Source of the DNA: Citrobacter rodentium NBRC 105723 = DSM 16636
GTDB lineage: Bacteria > Pseudomonadota > Gammaproteobacteria > Enterobacterales > Enterobacteriaceae
Reading direction: 5' to 3'
NCBI RefSeq assembly: GCF_021278985.1
Contig: NZ_CP082833.1
Span: 1,364,001-1,428,000, forward strand
Length of the DNA stretch: 64,000 nucleotides
Below the pieces are notes generated by a model, which did not search any database, was not told the origin of the DNA, and worked only from the letters and a program-made list of their open reading frames with translations. A program made the position numbers and the translations under genes. Below, in pieces: positions 29,714 to 40,271 of this stretch (positions are counted from its first letter, which is position 1; every line of letters begins with the position of its first letter).

Positions 29714-31564
29714 ATGCCTAAGTACCGTTCCGCCACCACCACTCATGGCCGCAATATGGCAGGAGCCCGCGCGCTGTGGCGCGCAACCGGAATGACTGAT
29801 GATGATTTTGGCAAACCGATCATCGCCGTCGTGAACTCGTTCACACAGTTTGTGCCGGGTCACGTTCATCTGCGCGATCTCGGCAAGCTGGTGGCCGAAC
29901 AAATCGAGGCGGCGGGCGGCGTGGCGAAAGAGTTCAACACCATTGCCGTGGATGATGGTATCGCGATGGGCCACGGGGGGATGCTTTATTCACTGCCGTC
30001 CCGCGAACTGATCGCTGACTCTGTAGAGTATATGGTGAATGCCCACTGCGCCGATGCGATGGTCTGTATCTCTAACTGCGACAAAATCACGCCCGGGATG
30101 CTGATGGCCTCTTTACGCCTGAATATACCGGTGATCTTCGTTTCCGGTGGGCCAATGGAGGCCGGAAAGACCAAACTGTCGGATCAGATCATCAAGCTCG
30201 ATCTGGTGGATGCGATGGTGCAGGGGGCGGATCCGAAAGTTTCTGACGATCAAAGTAATCAGGTGGAGCGTTCCGCCTGTCCGACCTGCGGTTCCTGTTC
30301 AGGGATGTTTACCGCCAACTCAATGAACTGTCTGACCGAAGCGCTGGGGCTGTCGCAGCCGGGTAATGGTTCTCTGCTGGCGACCCACGCCGACCGTAAA
30401 CAGCTGTTCCTGAATGCCGGTAAGCGCATCGTTGAGCTGACCAAACGCTATTACGAGCAGGATGACGCAAGCGCGCTGCCGCGCAACATCGCCAGCAAGG
30501 CGGCGTTTGAAAACGCCATGACGCTGGATATCGCCATGGGCGGCTCCACCAACACCGTACTGCATCTGCTGGCGGCGGCGCAGGAAGCGGAAATCGACTT
30601 CACCATGAGCGATATCGATAAGCTTTCCCGCCAGGTGCCGCAGCTGTGCAAAGTTGCGCCGAGCACCCAGAAGTACCATATGGAAGATGTCCACCGTGCG
30701 GGCGGCGTGCTGGGGATCCTCGGCGAACTGGATCGCGCGGGTCTGCTGAACCGCGACGTGAAAAACGTGCTGGGCCTGACGCTGCCGCAGACGCTTGAAC
30801 AATATGACGTGATGGTGACGCAGGATGAGGCCGTGAAGCAGATGTTCCGCGCCGGTCCGGCAGGTATTCGCACCACAAAAGCGTTTTCTCAAGAGTGTCG
30901 CTGGGATTCGCTGGATGATGACCGTGCGGAAGGCTGTATCCGCTCTCTGGAGCATGCCTACAGCAAAGACGGCGGTCTGGCGGTGCTCTACGGTAACTTT
31001 GCGGAAAACGGCTGCATTGTGAAAACCGCCGGGGTGGACGACAGCATCCTGAAATTCACCGGTCCGGCGAAAGTCTACGAGAGCCAGGACGATGCGGTTG
31101 AGGCGATTCTCGGCGGCAAAGTGGTGGAAGGCGATGTGGTGGTTATCCGCTACGAAGGGCCGAAAGGCGGGCCGGGGATGCAGGAGATGCTCTATCCGAC
31201 CAGCTTCCTGAAATCGATGGGACTGGGTAAAGCCTGTGCGCTGATCACCGACGGGCGTTTCTCCGGCGGTACGTCCGGCCTTTCCATCGGTCACGTTTCG
31301 CCGGAAGCGGCCAGCGGCGGCAATATCGGTCTGATTGAAGATGGCGATACTATCGCGATCGATATCCCTGCCCGTAGCATTCAGCTTCAGGTAAGCGAGG
31401 CCGAACTAGCGGCACGTCGTGAAGCGCAGGAAGCGCGCGGCGATAAAGCCTGGACGCCGAAAGATCGTCAGCGCCAGGTGTCGTTCGCCCTGCGTGCCTA
31501 TGCCAGTCTCGCGACCAGCGCAGACAAAGGCGCGGTGCGCGATAAATCGAAACTGGGAGGCTGA
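29714..31564 (+). CDS. ilvD: Dihydroxy-acid dehydratase IlvD
   Basis: IlvD dehydrates dihydroxy acids to 2-oxo acids in the valine and isoleucine pathways and needs an iron-sulfur cluster. The 616-residue protein has candidate cluster cysteines in SNCDKITPGM near residue 122 and CPTCGSCSGMFTANSMNC near residue 195. It equals the E. coli length. Its TGA stop overlaps the first of two ATG codons at the start of ilvA. Confidence 0.98.
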   Translation: MPKYRSATTTHGRNMAGARALWRATGMTDDDFGKPIIAVVNSFTQFVPGHVHLRDLGKLVAEQIEAAGGVAKEFNTIAVDDGIAMGHGGMLYSLPSRELIADSVEYMVNAHCADAMVCISNCDKITPGMLMASLRLNIPVIFVSGGPMEAGKTKLSDQIIKLDLVDAMVQGADPKVSDDQSNQVERSACPTCGSCSGMFTANSMNCLTEALGLSQPGNGSLLATHADRKQLFLNAGKRIVELTKRYYEQDDASALPRNIASKAAFENAMTLDIAMGGSTNTVLHLLAAAQEAEIDFTMSDIDKLSRQVPQLCKVAPSTQKYHMEDVHRAGGVLGILGELDRAGLLNRDVKNVLGLTLPQTLEQYDVMVTQDEAVKQMFRAGPAGIRTTKAFSQECRWDSLDDDRAEGCIRSLEHAYSKDGGLAVLYGNFAENGCIVKTAGVDDSILKFTGPAKVYESQDDAVEAILGGKVVEGDVVVIRYEGPKGGPGMQEMLYPTSFLKSMGLGKACALITDGRFSGGTSGLSIGHVSPEAASGGNIGLIEDGDTIAIDIPARSIQLQVSEAELAARREAQEARGDKAWTPKDRQRQVSFALRAYASLATSADKGAVRDKSKLGG

Positions 31565-31566
31565 TG

Positions 31567-33132
31567 ATGGCCGAATCGCAACCTCTGTCAGCCGCCCCGG
31601 AAGGCGCGGAGTATCTTCGGGCGGTACTGCGCGCGCCGGTTTATGAAGCCGCGCAGGTGACGCCGCTGCAAAAAATGGAAAAGCTTTCGGCGCGTCTCGA
31701 TAACGTAGTGCTGGTAAAGCGTGAAGATCGGCAGCCGGTTCACAGCTTTAAGCTGCGCGGCGCCTACGCGATGATGGCGGGGCTGAACGAAGAGCAAAAA
31801 GCGCGCGGCGTGATCACCGCCTCGGCGGGTAACCATGCGCAGGGGGTGGCGTTTTCCTCGGCGCGTCTGGGCGTCAAGGCGCTGATTGTCATGCCCGTGG
31901 CGACGGCCGATATTAAAGTCGATGCGGTGCGCGGTTTCGGCGGCGAAGTGCTGCTGCACGGCGCTAACTTTGATGAGGCGAAAGCCAAAGCGATTGAGCT
32001 GGCGCAGCAGCAGGGATTTACCTGGGTTCCGCCTTTCGATCACCCGATGGTAATCGCCGGTCAGGGCACCCTGGCGCTGGAGCTGTTGCAGCAGGATGCC
32101 CACCTTGACCGGGTGTTTGTGCCGGTCGGCGGCGGTGGACTGGCGGCAGGTGTGGCGGTGCTGATCAAACAGCTGATGCCGCAAATCAAGGTGATTGCCG
32201 TGGAAGCGGAAGATTCCGCCTGCCTGAAGGCGGCGCTGGAGGCCGGGCAGCCTGTCGACCTTCCGCGCGTTGGCCTCTTTGCCGAAGGGGTGGCGGTAAA
32301 ACGCATTGGCGATGAAACCTTCCGTCTGTGCCAGGAGTATCTCGACGATATCATCACCGTCGACAGCGATGCGATTTGCGCGGCGATGAAAGATCTGTTC
32401 GAAGATGTGCGCGCGGTGGCGGAGCCGTCCGGCGCGCTGGCTCTGGCGGGGATGAAAAAGTATATCGCCCGCCACAACATCCGCGGCGAGCGCTTGGCGC
32501 ACATCCTTTCCGGCGCTAACGTTAACTTTCACGGCCTGCGCTATGTCTCTGAACGCTGCGAATTGGGCGAACAGCGCGAAGCGCTGCTGGCGGTGACCAT
32601 TCCGGAAGAGAAGGGCAGTTTCCTTAAGTTCTGTCAGCTGCTGGGCGGGCGCTCGGTGACGGAGTTCAACTACCGTTTTGCCGATGCCAGAGATGCCTGC
32701 ATTTTTGTCGGCGTGCGTCTGAGCCGCGGTATGGAAGAGCGCAAAGAGATCCTTAATTTGCTGCATGACGGCGGCTACAGCGTGGTCGATCTTTCCGACG
32801 ATGAAATGGCGAAGCTGCACGTGCGTTACATGGTGGGCGGTCGTCCTTCGAAGCCGCTCCAGGAACGTCTTTACAGCTTTGAGTTCCCGGAATCACCGGG
32901 CGCGTTGCTGAAGTTCCTGCATACGCTGGGCACGCGCTGGAATATCTCTTTGTTCCACTACCGCAGTCACGGGACCGACTATGGCCGCGTGCTGGCGGCG
33001 TTTGAGTTGGGCGATCATGAACCGGATTTCGAAACCCGTCTTAATGAACTGGGCTACGACTGCCACGATGAGAGCAACAACCCGGCGTTCAGGTTCTTTC
33101 TGGCGGGCCAGGACTTTCAGAAAAGCGCCTGA
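31567..33132 (+). CDS. ilvA: Threonine deaminase (biosynthetic) IlvA
   Basis: IlvA converts threonine to 2-oxobutyrate and ammonia, the committed step to isoleucine. It is inhibited by isoleucine and activated by valine. The catalytic domain has the PLP lysine in HSFKLRGAY near residue 62 and the glycine loop VGGGGLAAG near residue 188. Two ACT-like regulatory modules follow. The start was set at ATG 31567 (MAESQPLS); an ATG at 31564 overlaps the ilvD stop. At 521 residues the protein exceeds E. coli IlvA by seven, the extra tail being QDFQKSA. Confidence 0.97.
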   Translation: MAESQPLSAAPEGAEYLRAVLRAPVYEAAQVTPLQKMEKLSARLDNVVLVKREDRQPVHSFKLRGAYAMMAGLNEEQKARGVITASAGNHAQGVAFSSARLGVKALIVMPVATADIKVDAVRGFGGEVLLHGANFDEAKAKAIELAQQQGFTWVPPFDHPMVIAGQGTLALELLQQDAHLDRVFVPVGGGGLAAGVAVLIKQLMPQIKVIAVEAEDSACLKAALEAGQPVDLPRVGLFAEGVAVKRIGDETFRLCQEYLDDIITVDSDAICAAMKDLFEDVRAVAEPSGALALAGMKKYIARHNIRGERLAHILSGANVNFHGLRYVSERCELGEQREALLAVTIPEEKGSFLKFCQLLGGRSVTEFNYRFADARDACIFVGVRLSRGMEERKEILNLLHDGGYSVVDLSDDEMAKLHVRYMVGGRPSKPLQERLYSFEFPESPGALLKFLHTLGTRWNISLFHYRSHGTDYGRVLAAFELGDHEPDFETRLNELGYDCHDESNNPAFRFFLAGQDFQKSA

Positions 33133-33140
33133 TCACGACT

Positions 33141-33174
33141 GTAGGCCGGATAAGGCGTAGCCGCCATCCGGCAA
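33141..33174. repeat. REP element between ilvA and ilvY
   Basis: GTAGGCCGGATAAGGCG and CCATCCGGC form the classic imperfect REP palindrome. The same 34 bases recur in the same orientation at 35752-35785 after ilvC. Confidence 0.9.
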
Positions 33175-34065
33175 TTAGTGATTCGGTAATATCTTCCAGA
33201 ACGCATCAATCAGCGGCTCATGCAGCCGCTTTTTTTGCGCGCAAACGCCCAGCTCAAACGGCGTTTTTTCGTCGCTACGCTCTAAAATCATCACGCGGTT
33301 GCGTACCGGTTCCGGGCTGTTTTCCAGCACCACCTCCGGCAGCAGCGCCACGCCGCAGCCGAGCGCCACCATTGATACCATCGCTTCATGACCGCCTACG
33401 GTGGCGTAAATCAACGGGCTGCTGATTTTATGACGGCGGAACCACAGTTCAATGCGACGGCGCACCGGTCCCTGATCGGCCATAATGAACGGCACCGTTG
33501 ACCAGTCGGGCTTCTCCACCGACACCTGATTACGCACCGGGCAGGGCAACGCCGGGGCAATCAGCACCACCGCCAGATTCTCCAGCATCGAAAACGCCAC
33601 CGCGCCGGGCAGCGTTTCCGGTTTTCCGGCTATCGCCAGATCTGCTTCGCCGCTGACCACTTTTTCCATGGCGTCGGCGGCATCGCCGGTGGTGAGCTTG
33701 ATTTCCACCGAAGGATGTTCGGCGCGAAAACGATCGAGTATCGGCGGCAGATGGCTGTAGGCTGCCGTTACCGAACAGAAGATATGCAGTTCACCGGAGA
33801 GCGACGGTCCTTGCTGATCGAGCGTGTGGCGCAACTGCTGATATTGCAACAACGTTTGCTGGGCGAAGATGCGTAGCTCCTCGCCCGCCTCCGTCAGGGT
33901 GACGGTACGGTTGTCGCGCACAAACAGCGGCTGGCCGAGGTCATCTTCCAGCCGCTGTATTTGTCGGGAAAGCGTGGAGGGACTGACGTGCATTGCCCGC
34001 GCGCTGCGGCCAAAGTGGCGACTTTCCGCCAGATGCAGGAAGGTTTTCAGATCGCGTAAATCCAC
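33175..34065 (-). CDS. ilvY: LysR-family activator IlvY
   Basis: IlvY activates ilvC when acetolactate or acetohydroxybutyrate, the substrates of IlvC, accumulate, and it represses itself. The 296-residue protein has the N-terminal winged helix (residues 1-60, with RAMHVSPSTLSRQIQRLE) and the LysR effector domain (about residues 90-290). It is close to E. coli IlvY (297 residues). It is divergent from ilvC, with operators in between. Confidence 0.98.
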   Translation of the reverse strand: MDLRDLKTFLHLAESRHFGRSARAMHVSPSTLSRQIQRLEDDLGQPLFVRDNRTVTLTEAGEELRIFAQQTLLQYQQLRHTLDQQGPSLSGELHIFCSVTAAYSHLPPILDRFRAEHPSVEIKLTTGDAADAMEKVVSGEADLAIAGKPETLPGAVAFSMLENLAVVLIAPALPCPVRNQVSVEKPDWSTVPFIMADQGPVRRRIELWFRRHKISSPLIYATVGGHEAMVSMVALGCGVALLPEVVLENSPEPVRNRVMILERSDEKTPFELGVCAQKKRLHEPLIDAFWKILPNH

Positions 34066-34088
34066 GGGGCATTCTCCCTTATTTTATA

Positions 34089-34113
34089 TTGCATAAATTG
34101 CAACGTAACGTTG
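34089..34113. promoter_or_regulatory. IlvY operator region between ilvY and ilvC
   Basis: Two overlapping palindromes, TTGCATAAATTGCAA (34089-34103) and CAACGTAACGTTG (34101-34113), lie 24 bases or more upstream of the ilvY start. Both fit the T-N11-A layout of LysR regulators, and the E. coli ilvY-ilvC operators sit in the same place. Assignment is by position and symmetry. Confidence 0.7.
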
Positions 34114-34229
34114 TGAATATATCAATTTCCGCAATGAATTTCCTGTTGTAATGTGGGTTCATTCCCGCAAATATGAATTTGCGAACCGGACAATAAGCAC
34201 GACCACACAACATCACGGAGTACACCACC

Positions 34230-35705
34230 ATGGCTAACTACTTTAATACACTGAACTTGCGCCAGCAGCTGGCGCAGCTGGGTAAATGTCGCTTTATGGG
34301 CCGCGACGAATTTGCCGATGGTGCAAGCTACCTTCAGGGTAAAAAAGTGGTCATCGTTGGCTGCGGCGCTCAGGGTCTGAATCAGGGGCTGAACATGCGC
34401 GACTCCGGTCTGGATATTGCCTACGCCCTGCGTAAAGAGGCCATTGCCGAGAAGCGTGCCTCCTGGCGTAAAGCGACCGAAAACGGCTTTAAGGTGGGCA
34501 CCTACGAAGAGCTGATCCCGCAGGCGGATCTGGTGGTTAACCTGACTCCGGACAAGCAGCACTCCGACGTGGTGCGTGCGGTACAGCCGCTGATGAAAGA
34601 CGGCGCCGCGCTGGGCTATTCCCACGGCTTCAACATCGTGGAGGTGGGCGAGCAGATCCGTAAGGACATTACCGTCGTGATGGTGGCGCCGAAGTGCCCG
34701 GGTACTGAAGTGCGCGAAGAGTACAAACGTGGTTTCGGCGTTCCGACCCTGATTGCGGTGCATCCGGAAAACGATCCGAAAGGCGAAGGTATGGCGATTG
34801 CCAAAGCCTGGGCGGCAGCGACCGGCGGCCACCGCGCGGGGGTTCTGGAGTCCTCTTTCGTGGCGGAAGTGAAATCCGACCTGATGGGTGAACAGACCAT
34901 CCTGTGCGGTATGTTGCAGGCGGGTTCGCTGCTGTGCTTTGACAAGCTGGTGGAAGAAGGCGCCGATCCGGCATATGCCGAAAAACTGATTCAGTACGGC
35001 TGGGAAACCATCACCGAAGCGCTGAAGCAGGGTGGTATTACCCTGATGATGGACAGACTCTCTAACCCGGCGAAACTGCGCGCTTATGCGCTCTCTGAAC
35101 AGCTGAAAACCATTATGGCGCCGCTGTTCCAGAAACATATGGACGACATTATCTCCGGCGAATTCTCTTCCGGCATGATGGCTGACTGGGCCAACGACGA
35201 CAAGAAACTGCTGACCTGGCGTGAAGAAACCGGTAAAACCGCATTTGAAACCGCGCCGCAGTATGAAGGCAAAATCGGCGAGCAGGAGTACTTCGATAAG
35301 GGCGTCCTGATGATCGCGATGGTGAAAGCGGGCGTTGAGCTGGCGTTCGAAACGATGGTGGATTCCGGCATCATTGAAGAGTCTGCTTACTATGAATCAC
35401 TGCACGAGCTGCCGCTGATCGCCAACACCATCGCCCGTAAGCGTCTGTACGAAATGAACGTGGTGATCTCCGACACCGCCGAATACGGTAACTATCTGTT
35501 CTCTTACGCCTGCGTGCCGCTGCTTAAAGAGTTTATGACCACGCTGCAGCCGGGCGATCTGGGTAAAGCGATTGCCGAAGGGGCGGTTGATAATGCTCAA
35601 CTGCGCGACGTCAACGAAGCGATTCGCGGCCACGCGATCGAGCAGGTGGGTAAGAAACTGCGCGGTTATATGACCGATATGAAGCGTATTGCGGTCGCCA
35701 GCTGA
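34230..35705 (+). CDS. ilvC: Ketol-acid reductoisomerase IlvC
   Basis: IlvC uses NADPH and Mg2+ to isomerise and reduce acetolactate or acetohydroxybutyrate to dihydroxy acids. The 491-residue class II (long) enzyme equals E. coli IlvC. It has the Rossmann motif GCGAQG near residue 45, the NADPH-selecting loop around RKEAIAEKRASW, and two C-terminal knotted catalytic domains. The GGAG at 34216-34219 is the ribosome binding site. Expression should follow substrate through IlvY. Confidence 0.98.
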   Translation: MANYFNTLNLRQQLAQLGKCRFMGRDEFADGASYLQGKKVVIVGCGAQGLNQGLNMRDSGLDIAYALRKEAIAEKRASWRKATENGFKVGTYEELIPQADLVVNLTPDKQHSDVVRAVQPLMKDGAALGYSHGFNIVEVGEQIRKDITVVMVAPKCPGTEVREEYKRGFGVPTLIAVHPENDPKGEGMAIAKAWAAATGGHRAGVLESSFVAEVKSDLMGEQTILCGMLQAGSLLCFDKLVEEGADPAYAEKLIQYGWETITEALKQGGITLMMDRLSNPAKLRAYALSEQLKTIMAPLFQKHMDDIISGEFSSGMMADWANDDKKLLTWREETGKTAFETAPQYEGKIGEQEYFDKGVLMIAMVKAGVELAFETMVDSGIIEESAYYESLHELPLIANTIARKRLYEMNVVISDTAEYGNYLFSYACVPLLKEFMTTLQPGDLGKAIAEGAVDNAQLRDVNEAIRGHAIEQVGKKLRGYMTDMKRIAVAS

Positions 35706-35751
35706 TTTGCCGATGTGTTGGCATAGAGGAAGGTAGCAGCAGAAGCGTTTC

Positions 35752-35785
35752 GTAGGCCGGATAAGGCGTAGCCGCCATCCGGCAA
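35752..35785. repeat. REP element after ilvC
   Basis: This is an exact 34-base copy of the REP at 33141-33174, placed between the ilvC stop and its terminator. Confidence 0.9.
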
Positions 35786-35816
35786 AACCCGGTGCATTGA
35801 GTCACCGGGTTTTTTA
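35786..35816 (+). terminator. Rho-independent terminator after ilvC
   Basis: AACCCGGTG / CACCGGGTT arms are followed by a T-rich run at 35810-35815. It also faces the 3' end of ppiC and may serve both genes. Confidence 0.88.
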
Positions 35817-37344
<1,528 letters not shown>

Positions 37345-37351
37345 CATCTCT

Positions 37352-38620
37352 TTACCCGGCAAGTCCGAAGACGCCAAACATCAGTGTGGAAATCAGGGCG
37401 ATAACAAAACCGACAAGGGTTTCATAAGGCAGCAGTTTTAAGCGTTCGTGGATTTGCATACTGACGCTGCCGCCGGTAGCGTGAAAGAAACTGCCGTGGG
37501 GGAGGTGATCCAGTACGGTCGCGCCTGCATGAATCATCGCCGCGCCAGCGAGTGCCGACACGCCAAGCCCCAGCAGCGTCTGGCTGAATACCCCGGCGGC
37601 GACGGCGGTGCCTGCGGTTGTCGACGCCGTTGCCATCGACATAATCGCCCCGGAAATCGGCGCCAGCAGGTAAGAAGGAAGGCCGGAGGCGGTCAGCCCC
37701 TCAATCAGCACATCTTTTAACGCGGAGTTAGCGATGATCCCGGCGAGAGTACCGGTTCCGAGCAGCATAATGGCGACCGGCGCCATGCGCGTCAGCCCGG
37801 ACAGCATAAATGCGTTACTTTGCTTAAATCTGCCCATCAGGATCGCGCCGACCAGGCCTCCCACCGGCAAGGCGATGAGCGGGTCGATGGCGATACCCGC
37901 AACCGGACGCAAGGCCAGCAGCACAATGGCCGCCAGCGGCGCGCTGATCGCGGCCAGGAACCCCGGCTGCGTACCCTGCGCGTCATGTGAAATCGCCTCT
38001 TCCGTTGTCACCATTGAACCTTTGTGGCTCAGGCGCTTAGCGAGGAAATAGGCCATTATCAGACCGAACAGGCCGGGAATAACGCCCGCCATCATTACCG
38101 AGGTCAGCGGGACGTGAAAGGCGTCCGAAGCGGCGATGGCGTTAGGATTTGGCGACATCACATTGCCTGCTTTACCGCCGCCAATCATCGCCAGCAGAAT
38201 GGCGAGCCTGGAGAGTCCGGCGCGCCGGGCGATCGACAGAGCAATCGGCGCGACGGTAATCACCGCCACGTCGATGAACACGCCAACGGCGGTCAGGATC
38301 ATGGTGGCAATCGCTAACGCTAAAAGCGCCCGGCTTTCGCCGACTTTTTTCACCACCGTTTCGGCGATGGTGTTCGCCGCGCCGGATTCAATCAGCACGC
38401 CGGCCAGCACCCCCGCCGCCAGAATGCGCAGCACGGCGTTGGTAATGCCCTGCGCGCCAGTCACCATCAGCGTAACGGTCTGCACCAGATCGGCGCCGCC
38501 GACGAGCCCGCCAACCAGCGCTCCCGCCATCATGCCGTAAGCGGGAGAAACTTTGCGTAAGATTAAAACGATAGCCACCACCAGTGCGATGACGGCGCCT
38601 GTTGCGGAAATTGAAACCAT
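37352..38620 (-). CDS. GntP-family permease, probable D-glycerate transporter
   Basis: This 422-residue membrane protein has about twelve helices and resembles the gluconate:H+ symporter (GntP) family. A conserved stretch, MIGGGKAGNVMSPNPNAIAA near residue 165, is likely part of the substrate site. It starts at ATG 38620 (MVSISATG) with GGAG ten bases upstream. Its place between a glycerate kinase and a CdaR-like regulator suggests glycerate import; a similar three-gene set occurs in Haemophilus influenzae (HI0091-HI0093), as I recall. The substrate is not proven by sequence. Confidence 0.85.
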   Translation of the reverse strand: MVSISATGAVIALVVAIVLILRKVSPAYGMMAGALVGGLVGGADLVQTVTLMVTGAQGITNAVLRILAAGVLAGVLIESGAANTIAETVVKKVGESRALLALAIATMILTAVGVFIDVAVITVAPIALSIARRAGLSRLAILLAMIGGGKAGNVMSPNPNAIAASDAFHVPLTSVMMAGVIPGLFGLIMAYFLAKRLSHKGSMVTTEEAISHDAQGTQPGFLAAISAPLAAIVLLALRPVAGIAIDPLIALPVGGLVGAILMGRFKQSNAFMLSGLTRMAPVAIMLLGTGTLAGIIANSALKDVLIEGLTASGLPSYLLAPISGAIMSMATASTTAGTAVAAGVFSQTLLGLGVSALAGAAMIHAGATVLDHLPHGSFFHATGGSVSMQIHERLKLLPYETLVGFVIALISTLMFGVFGLAG

Positions 38621-38739
38621 CGTCTGCTTTCTCCATAAAAATAACAGGGGGCAGTATGGAGAAGCCGACATCAATACGCCTGGTAGCAGGCACCAAATTC
38701 AGGCGGCTAACTGACCGTAAATCTGGAGGAAAATACAGT
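38621..38739 (-). promoter_or_regulatory. Leader region of the permease-kinase operon
   Basis: The 119 bases between the regulator stop and the permease start contain a hairpin: CTCCATA (38661-38655, read on the minus strand) pairs with TATGGAG (38637-38631), and the second arm includes the GGAG ribosome binding site. A smaller GCCTG-CTAC-CAGGC hairpin lies upstream. The region should also hold the operon promoter and regulator sites, which I could not define. Confidence 0.5.
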
Positions 38740-39879
38740 TTAGCGTTGTAATTCCATACCGATATACAACCAAAGCAGTTGTTTTAAATTGTTGATTTTT
38801 ATTCCGCTTATTTCTTCAACACGCTGTAATCGGTAGCGTAAAGTATTGACGTGAATATGCAGGCTGGACGCTGTTTGCGAGAGATCACAATTGTGTTCAA
38901 AATAGTGTTGCAGGGTCTTTTGCAAAACGCCTTTCGCGTCATGGACCACCAGTTCGCGCCAGATTTTGGATAGCTCTTCCGCTTGCCAGGTGCCTGAAAG
39001 GCCGCCTAATAACGACGCCAGCGCATAGTCGTCGTGAAAGATAAACTGATGCTTTAATTTCAGCCTTTTCGCCATCGCCTGCGTTGATTTCGCCGTCTGA
39101 AAAGAGCGCCGCAGACCGCTGTCGCCGGAGAAATAGCTGCCGACGATCAGCCGTGAAAAACCGCACGACTGCGCGTAGTGTTTAAATCTTTGCAGCTCGC
39201 TCAGCTCCTGTGATTTATCCCGGACGCCATTTTTTAGCGCGACGGGTTTTAAAATGATCAGTTCGTTGAAATCGGAGAAGGTCACCAGATGATCGCGGGC
39301 GCGGTATTCAAAATAATCCATCAGATTGCGCAGCGCATCGCGATCCGGCTGTTGCAGTTCCATAATCACCACTACCCGCGGTAGCTGAAGGTTAATCCCC
39401 AGCCATGACACTACCGCGCTCAACGAGTCCGGCGGGGGATCGCGTAAAATCAGCTGGTTAATCAGCTCTTCGCGGTAGCGTTTATCCCATTGTTTTTGCT
39501 CAAGGAGCGCCATTTGCTCGATGATTAATTCCGAGGCCATTTTCACGAGTTGCGCGTAGGCTTTTACTTCACTCGGTTCACCGGTGATACCCAGCACGCC
39601 GATAAGCCGATCGCGAAAATTAATCGGTAAATTTATGCCCGGCTTAACGCCTTTGAGTTTATTTGCCGTTGCCGAGTCGATCTCAACGACCCGGTTTTCA
39701 GTTAACGCCAGCACCGCGCCTTCATGGCGCTGATGTAAACGTGAGCTTTCACCGGAAGCGATGATCATCCCGTGCTCATTCATTACATTCACCGAGTAGG
39801 GAATAATCCCCATGGTACGTTGCACAATCTGACGAGCGGTAGCGTCCTGTAGATAGTAATTGGCTTGAATCTTATTCAT
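38740..39879 (-). CDS. CdaR-like sugar diacid/glycerate regulator
   Basis: This 379-residue regulator resembles E. coli CdaR (SdaR), which activates the genes for glucarate, galactarate and glycerate use. The N-terminal part (residues 5-135) is a diacid-recognition domain with a GESSRLHQRHEGA stretch near residue 43. The C-terminus (about residues 320-370) is a PucR-type helix-turn-helix: LSQTASSLHIHVNTLRYRLQ. It lies upstream of the permease and kinase on the same strand. It probably activates them in response to glycerate; that inference rests on context. Confidence 0.88.
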   Translation of the reverse strand: MNKIQANYYLQDATARQIVQRTMGIIPYSVNVMNEHGMIIASGESSRLHQRHEGAVLALTENRVVEIDSATANKLKGVKPGINLPINFRDRLIGVLGITGEPSEVKAYAQLVKMASELIIEQMALLEQKQWDKRYREELINQLILRDPPPDSLSAVVSWLGINLQLPRVVVIMELQQPDRDALRNLMDYFEYRARDHLVTFSDFNELIILKPVALKNGVRDKSQELSELQRFKHYAQSCGFSRLIVGSYFSGDSGLRRSFQTAKSTQAMAKRLKLKHQFIFHDDYALASLLGGLSGTWQAEELSKIWRELVVHDAKGVLQKTLQHYFEHNCDLSQTASSLHIHVNTLRYRLQRVEEISGIKINNLKQLLWLYIGMELQR

Positions 39880-40271
39880 TGTATGCTCAGCATAAGAGGA
39901 GGGCGCAGTAGGTGGCCTGCTCCCGTTGTATTAGCGTATTTAGGTCTGAAATGTTTCGGGAGAACAGACAAAGAAACGCCTTTGCGTGGCTGCTTTTTTG
40001 TGTATTTGTACAACTTAAAGCCGTCCAACAGATTTGTGGTTGCCTTTTTTCTTTCAAACTCAACAGATTAATTCTGTGCATGCCGTCTCACTCACTTTCC
40101 CTTTTCGGTGTGATCGCCGTAGGATATTGTTCAGGAACTCATCATTGCCGGCGAGCGCGATCGACGCTTTTTTACCGGCAGGCAAACGGCGCACGAAGGA
40201 ACTGAAAGCTCAATCTCTGCTTCGCTTTCTGCTACAATCCCTCCCCCGTTCGAAGATTGAGCACTTTTCCC
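39880..40271 (+). promoter_or_regulatory. Intergenic region with the rep promoter
   Basis: These 392 bases separate the divergent CdaR-like gene and rep. An extended -10 (TGCTACAAT, 40230-40238) 34 bases before the rep ATG is the best promoter candidate for rep. The rest is AT-rich and holds no convincing gene; the short open frames lack family matches and clear ribosome binding sites. Confidence 0.5.

Noticed and set aside
27283..32820. Long antisense frames opposite ilvG, ilvD and ilvA (up to 410 codons)
   Set aside because: GC-rich codon bias of the real genes keeps the opposite frames open; composition is rich in Arg, His and Gln with no domain signal.
39865..40271. Short frames of 60-110 codons before rep
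   Set aside because: Several overlapping frames compete, none has a convincing start signal or a recognisable domain, and the region is the promoter area of rep.
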